Of a DNA stretch of 7,247 bases, positions 6,698 to 7,247 are shown piece after piece. The notes under the pieces were generated by a model that saw only the letters and a list, made by a program, of their open reading frames with translations, did no database searches and had not been told where the DNA came from. Source of the DNA: Fidelibacterota bacterium (GTDB taxonomy: Bacteria; Marinisomatota; Marinisomatia; Marinisomatales; TCS56); NCBI GenBank assembly GCA_030634675.1, contig DAOWAH010000075.1:1-7247 (forward strand), written 5' to 3'. The first letter of the stretch is position 1, and each line of letters begins with the position of its first letter. The position numbers and the translations under genes were made by a program.

Positions 6698-6866
6698 TTA
6701 TTAACAAGTTAACTATCCCAGTATTATCAGCCGACGATGAAAATTAATCAGGTGTATTGAAGGATTATTATCGCCCGTTAAAATTTTACCACTGGATTTC
6801 AGCGACAATTAATTAAATTGACTAAATATTTATCTACAGGAAAATGATCAACAGGAGCTTCATCTG
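6698..6866 (+). promoter_or_regulatory. 169-nt AT-rich intergenic region before the lamin-tail-like gene
   Basis: No open frame with coding character is visible. It contains a short perfect inverted repeat, TTAAC-AA-GTTAA (6701-6712), right after the asparaginase stop, too small and without a T-run to be called a terminator. A TTGACT hexamer (6818-6823) could be a -35 element, but no good -10 hexamer follows at 16-18 nt. The Bacteroidetes-type TAnnTTTG element is also absent in exact form. A promoter for the next gene is expected somewhere here but cannot be pinned down. Confidence 0.3.
6853..6857 (+). promoter_or_regulatory. Strong Shine-Dalgarno (AGGAG) of the lamin-tail-like gene
   Basis: AGGAG lies 9 nt before the ATG at 6867, the best ribosome binding site in the window. 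It fixes the start of the truncated downstream gene and shows that the host can use canonical Shine-Dalgarno initiation. Confidence 0.75.
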
Positions 6867-7247
6867 ATGAAAAAGATTACCAATATTTCCTTTTTTACTG
6901 TTTTGATATCCACTGTTATTTTGGGACAGACTCCCAATGCCTGGATCAATGAGATTCATTATGATAATGATGGTACTGATGCTGGTGAAGCAATTGAAGT
7001 AGTGGTTTCCAGTGATTTTACTGATTTGTCGGCTTTGACAATATCTCTGTATAACGGTAATGGTGGAACAGTGTACAATACCCAGACAATAAACGATTTT
7101 ACCGTTGGAACAACAGTTAATGGATTTACTTTATATTATTACTCCTACTCTACCAATGGCATCCAAAATGGCGCACCTGATGGTATAGCCCTGGATCACA
7201 GCGGTACCATTATCCAGTTCTTGTCCTACGAAGGCACTTTAACGGCC
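6867..7247 (+). CDS. Secreted protein with lamin-tail-like domain, N-terminal part (3' truncated)
   Basis: 127 codons are present and the frame is open to the window edge. Start supported by AGGAG 9 nt upstream. Residues 1-20 form a signal peptide (KK, then a hydrophobic ISFFTVLISTVILG), probably cleaved before Gln21. The mature part follows the lamin-tail-like pattern seen in many secreted FCB proteins and some extracellular nucleases: WINEIHYDNDGTDAGEAIEV (26-45), SLYNGNGGTVYNT (60-72), IQNGAPDGIAL (99-109) and IQFLSYEGT (116-124). These domains are usually N-terminal modules of larger surface proteins, followed by endonuclease/exonuclease/phosphatase domains, further beta domains or a C-terminal sorting tail; which applies here is outside the window. 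Base composition is clearly more AT-rich than the upstream genes. The domain probably mediates attachment or binding; no enzymatic residue is visible in this part. Confidence 0.82.
   Translation, partial: MKKITNISFFTVLISTVILGQTPNAWINEIHYDNDGTDAGEAIEVVVSSDFTDLSALTISLYNGNGGTVYNTQTINDFTVGTTVNGFTLYYYSYSTNGIQNGAPDGIALDHSGTIIQFLSYEGTLTA

Overview
This window looks like a bacterial chromosome fragment from the FCB superphylum (Bacteroidota and its uncultured relatives such as Marinimicrobia/Neomarinimicrobiota, Cloacimonadota or KSB1-like groups). The placement is an inference from gene content: two PorV/PorQ-type outer-membrane proteins, a sensor-like propeller ending in a PNPF/FlgD-like surface domain, and a lamin-tail-like secreted protein. 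The sequence does not fix the phylum. No tRNA, rRNA, CRISPR array, insertion sequence or phage gene is visible. All eight genes are on the + strand, and both ends of the window cut through a gene.

Layout. Positions 3-347 are the C-terminal part of an M28-family zinc enzyme of glutaminyl-cyclase type. After 18 nt comes a tight, probably co-transcribed run: an unrecognised lipoprotein (366-1232); a secreted beta-propeller protein with a FlgD-like C-terminal domain (1246-2868); a PorV-type barrel whose ATG shares one base with the previous stop (2868-3857); a second, PorQ-like barrel overlapping it by 29 nt (3829-4716); and a membrane-anchored divergent polysaccharide deacetylase of the DUF610/YibQ family starting at a GTG 6 nt later (4723-5589). 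A 133-nt gap precedes a cytoplasmic Rhizobium-etli-type L-asparaginase (5723-6697). A 169-nt AT-rich gap then leads to a secreted protein (6867 to the window edge) with a strong Shine-Dalgarno and a lamin-tail-like domain, cut off at the right end.

How the genes may fit together. The 366-5589 run reads as a cell-envelope module: a lipoprotein, a probable surface cargo with a sorting-type C-terminal domain, two outer-membrane barrels from the family that includes the type IX secretion components PorV and PorQ, and a periplasmic deacetylase-fold protein. The adjacency of a cargo-like C-terminal domain and a PorV-type protein is suggestive, but a dedicated secretion or assembly role is inference. 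The glutaminyl-cyclase-like enzyme at the left edge and the predicted N-terminal Gln of the secreted protein at the right edge fit the 'Q-rule' known in Bacteroidetes.

I found no clearly novel defence, mobile or regulatory system. The most interesting material is the envelope module and its unrecognised lipoprotein.
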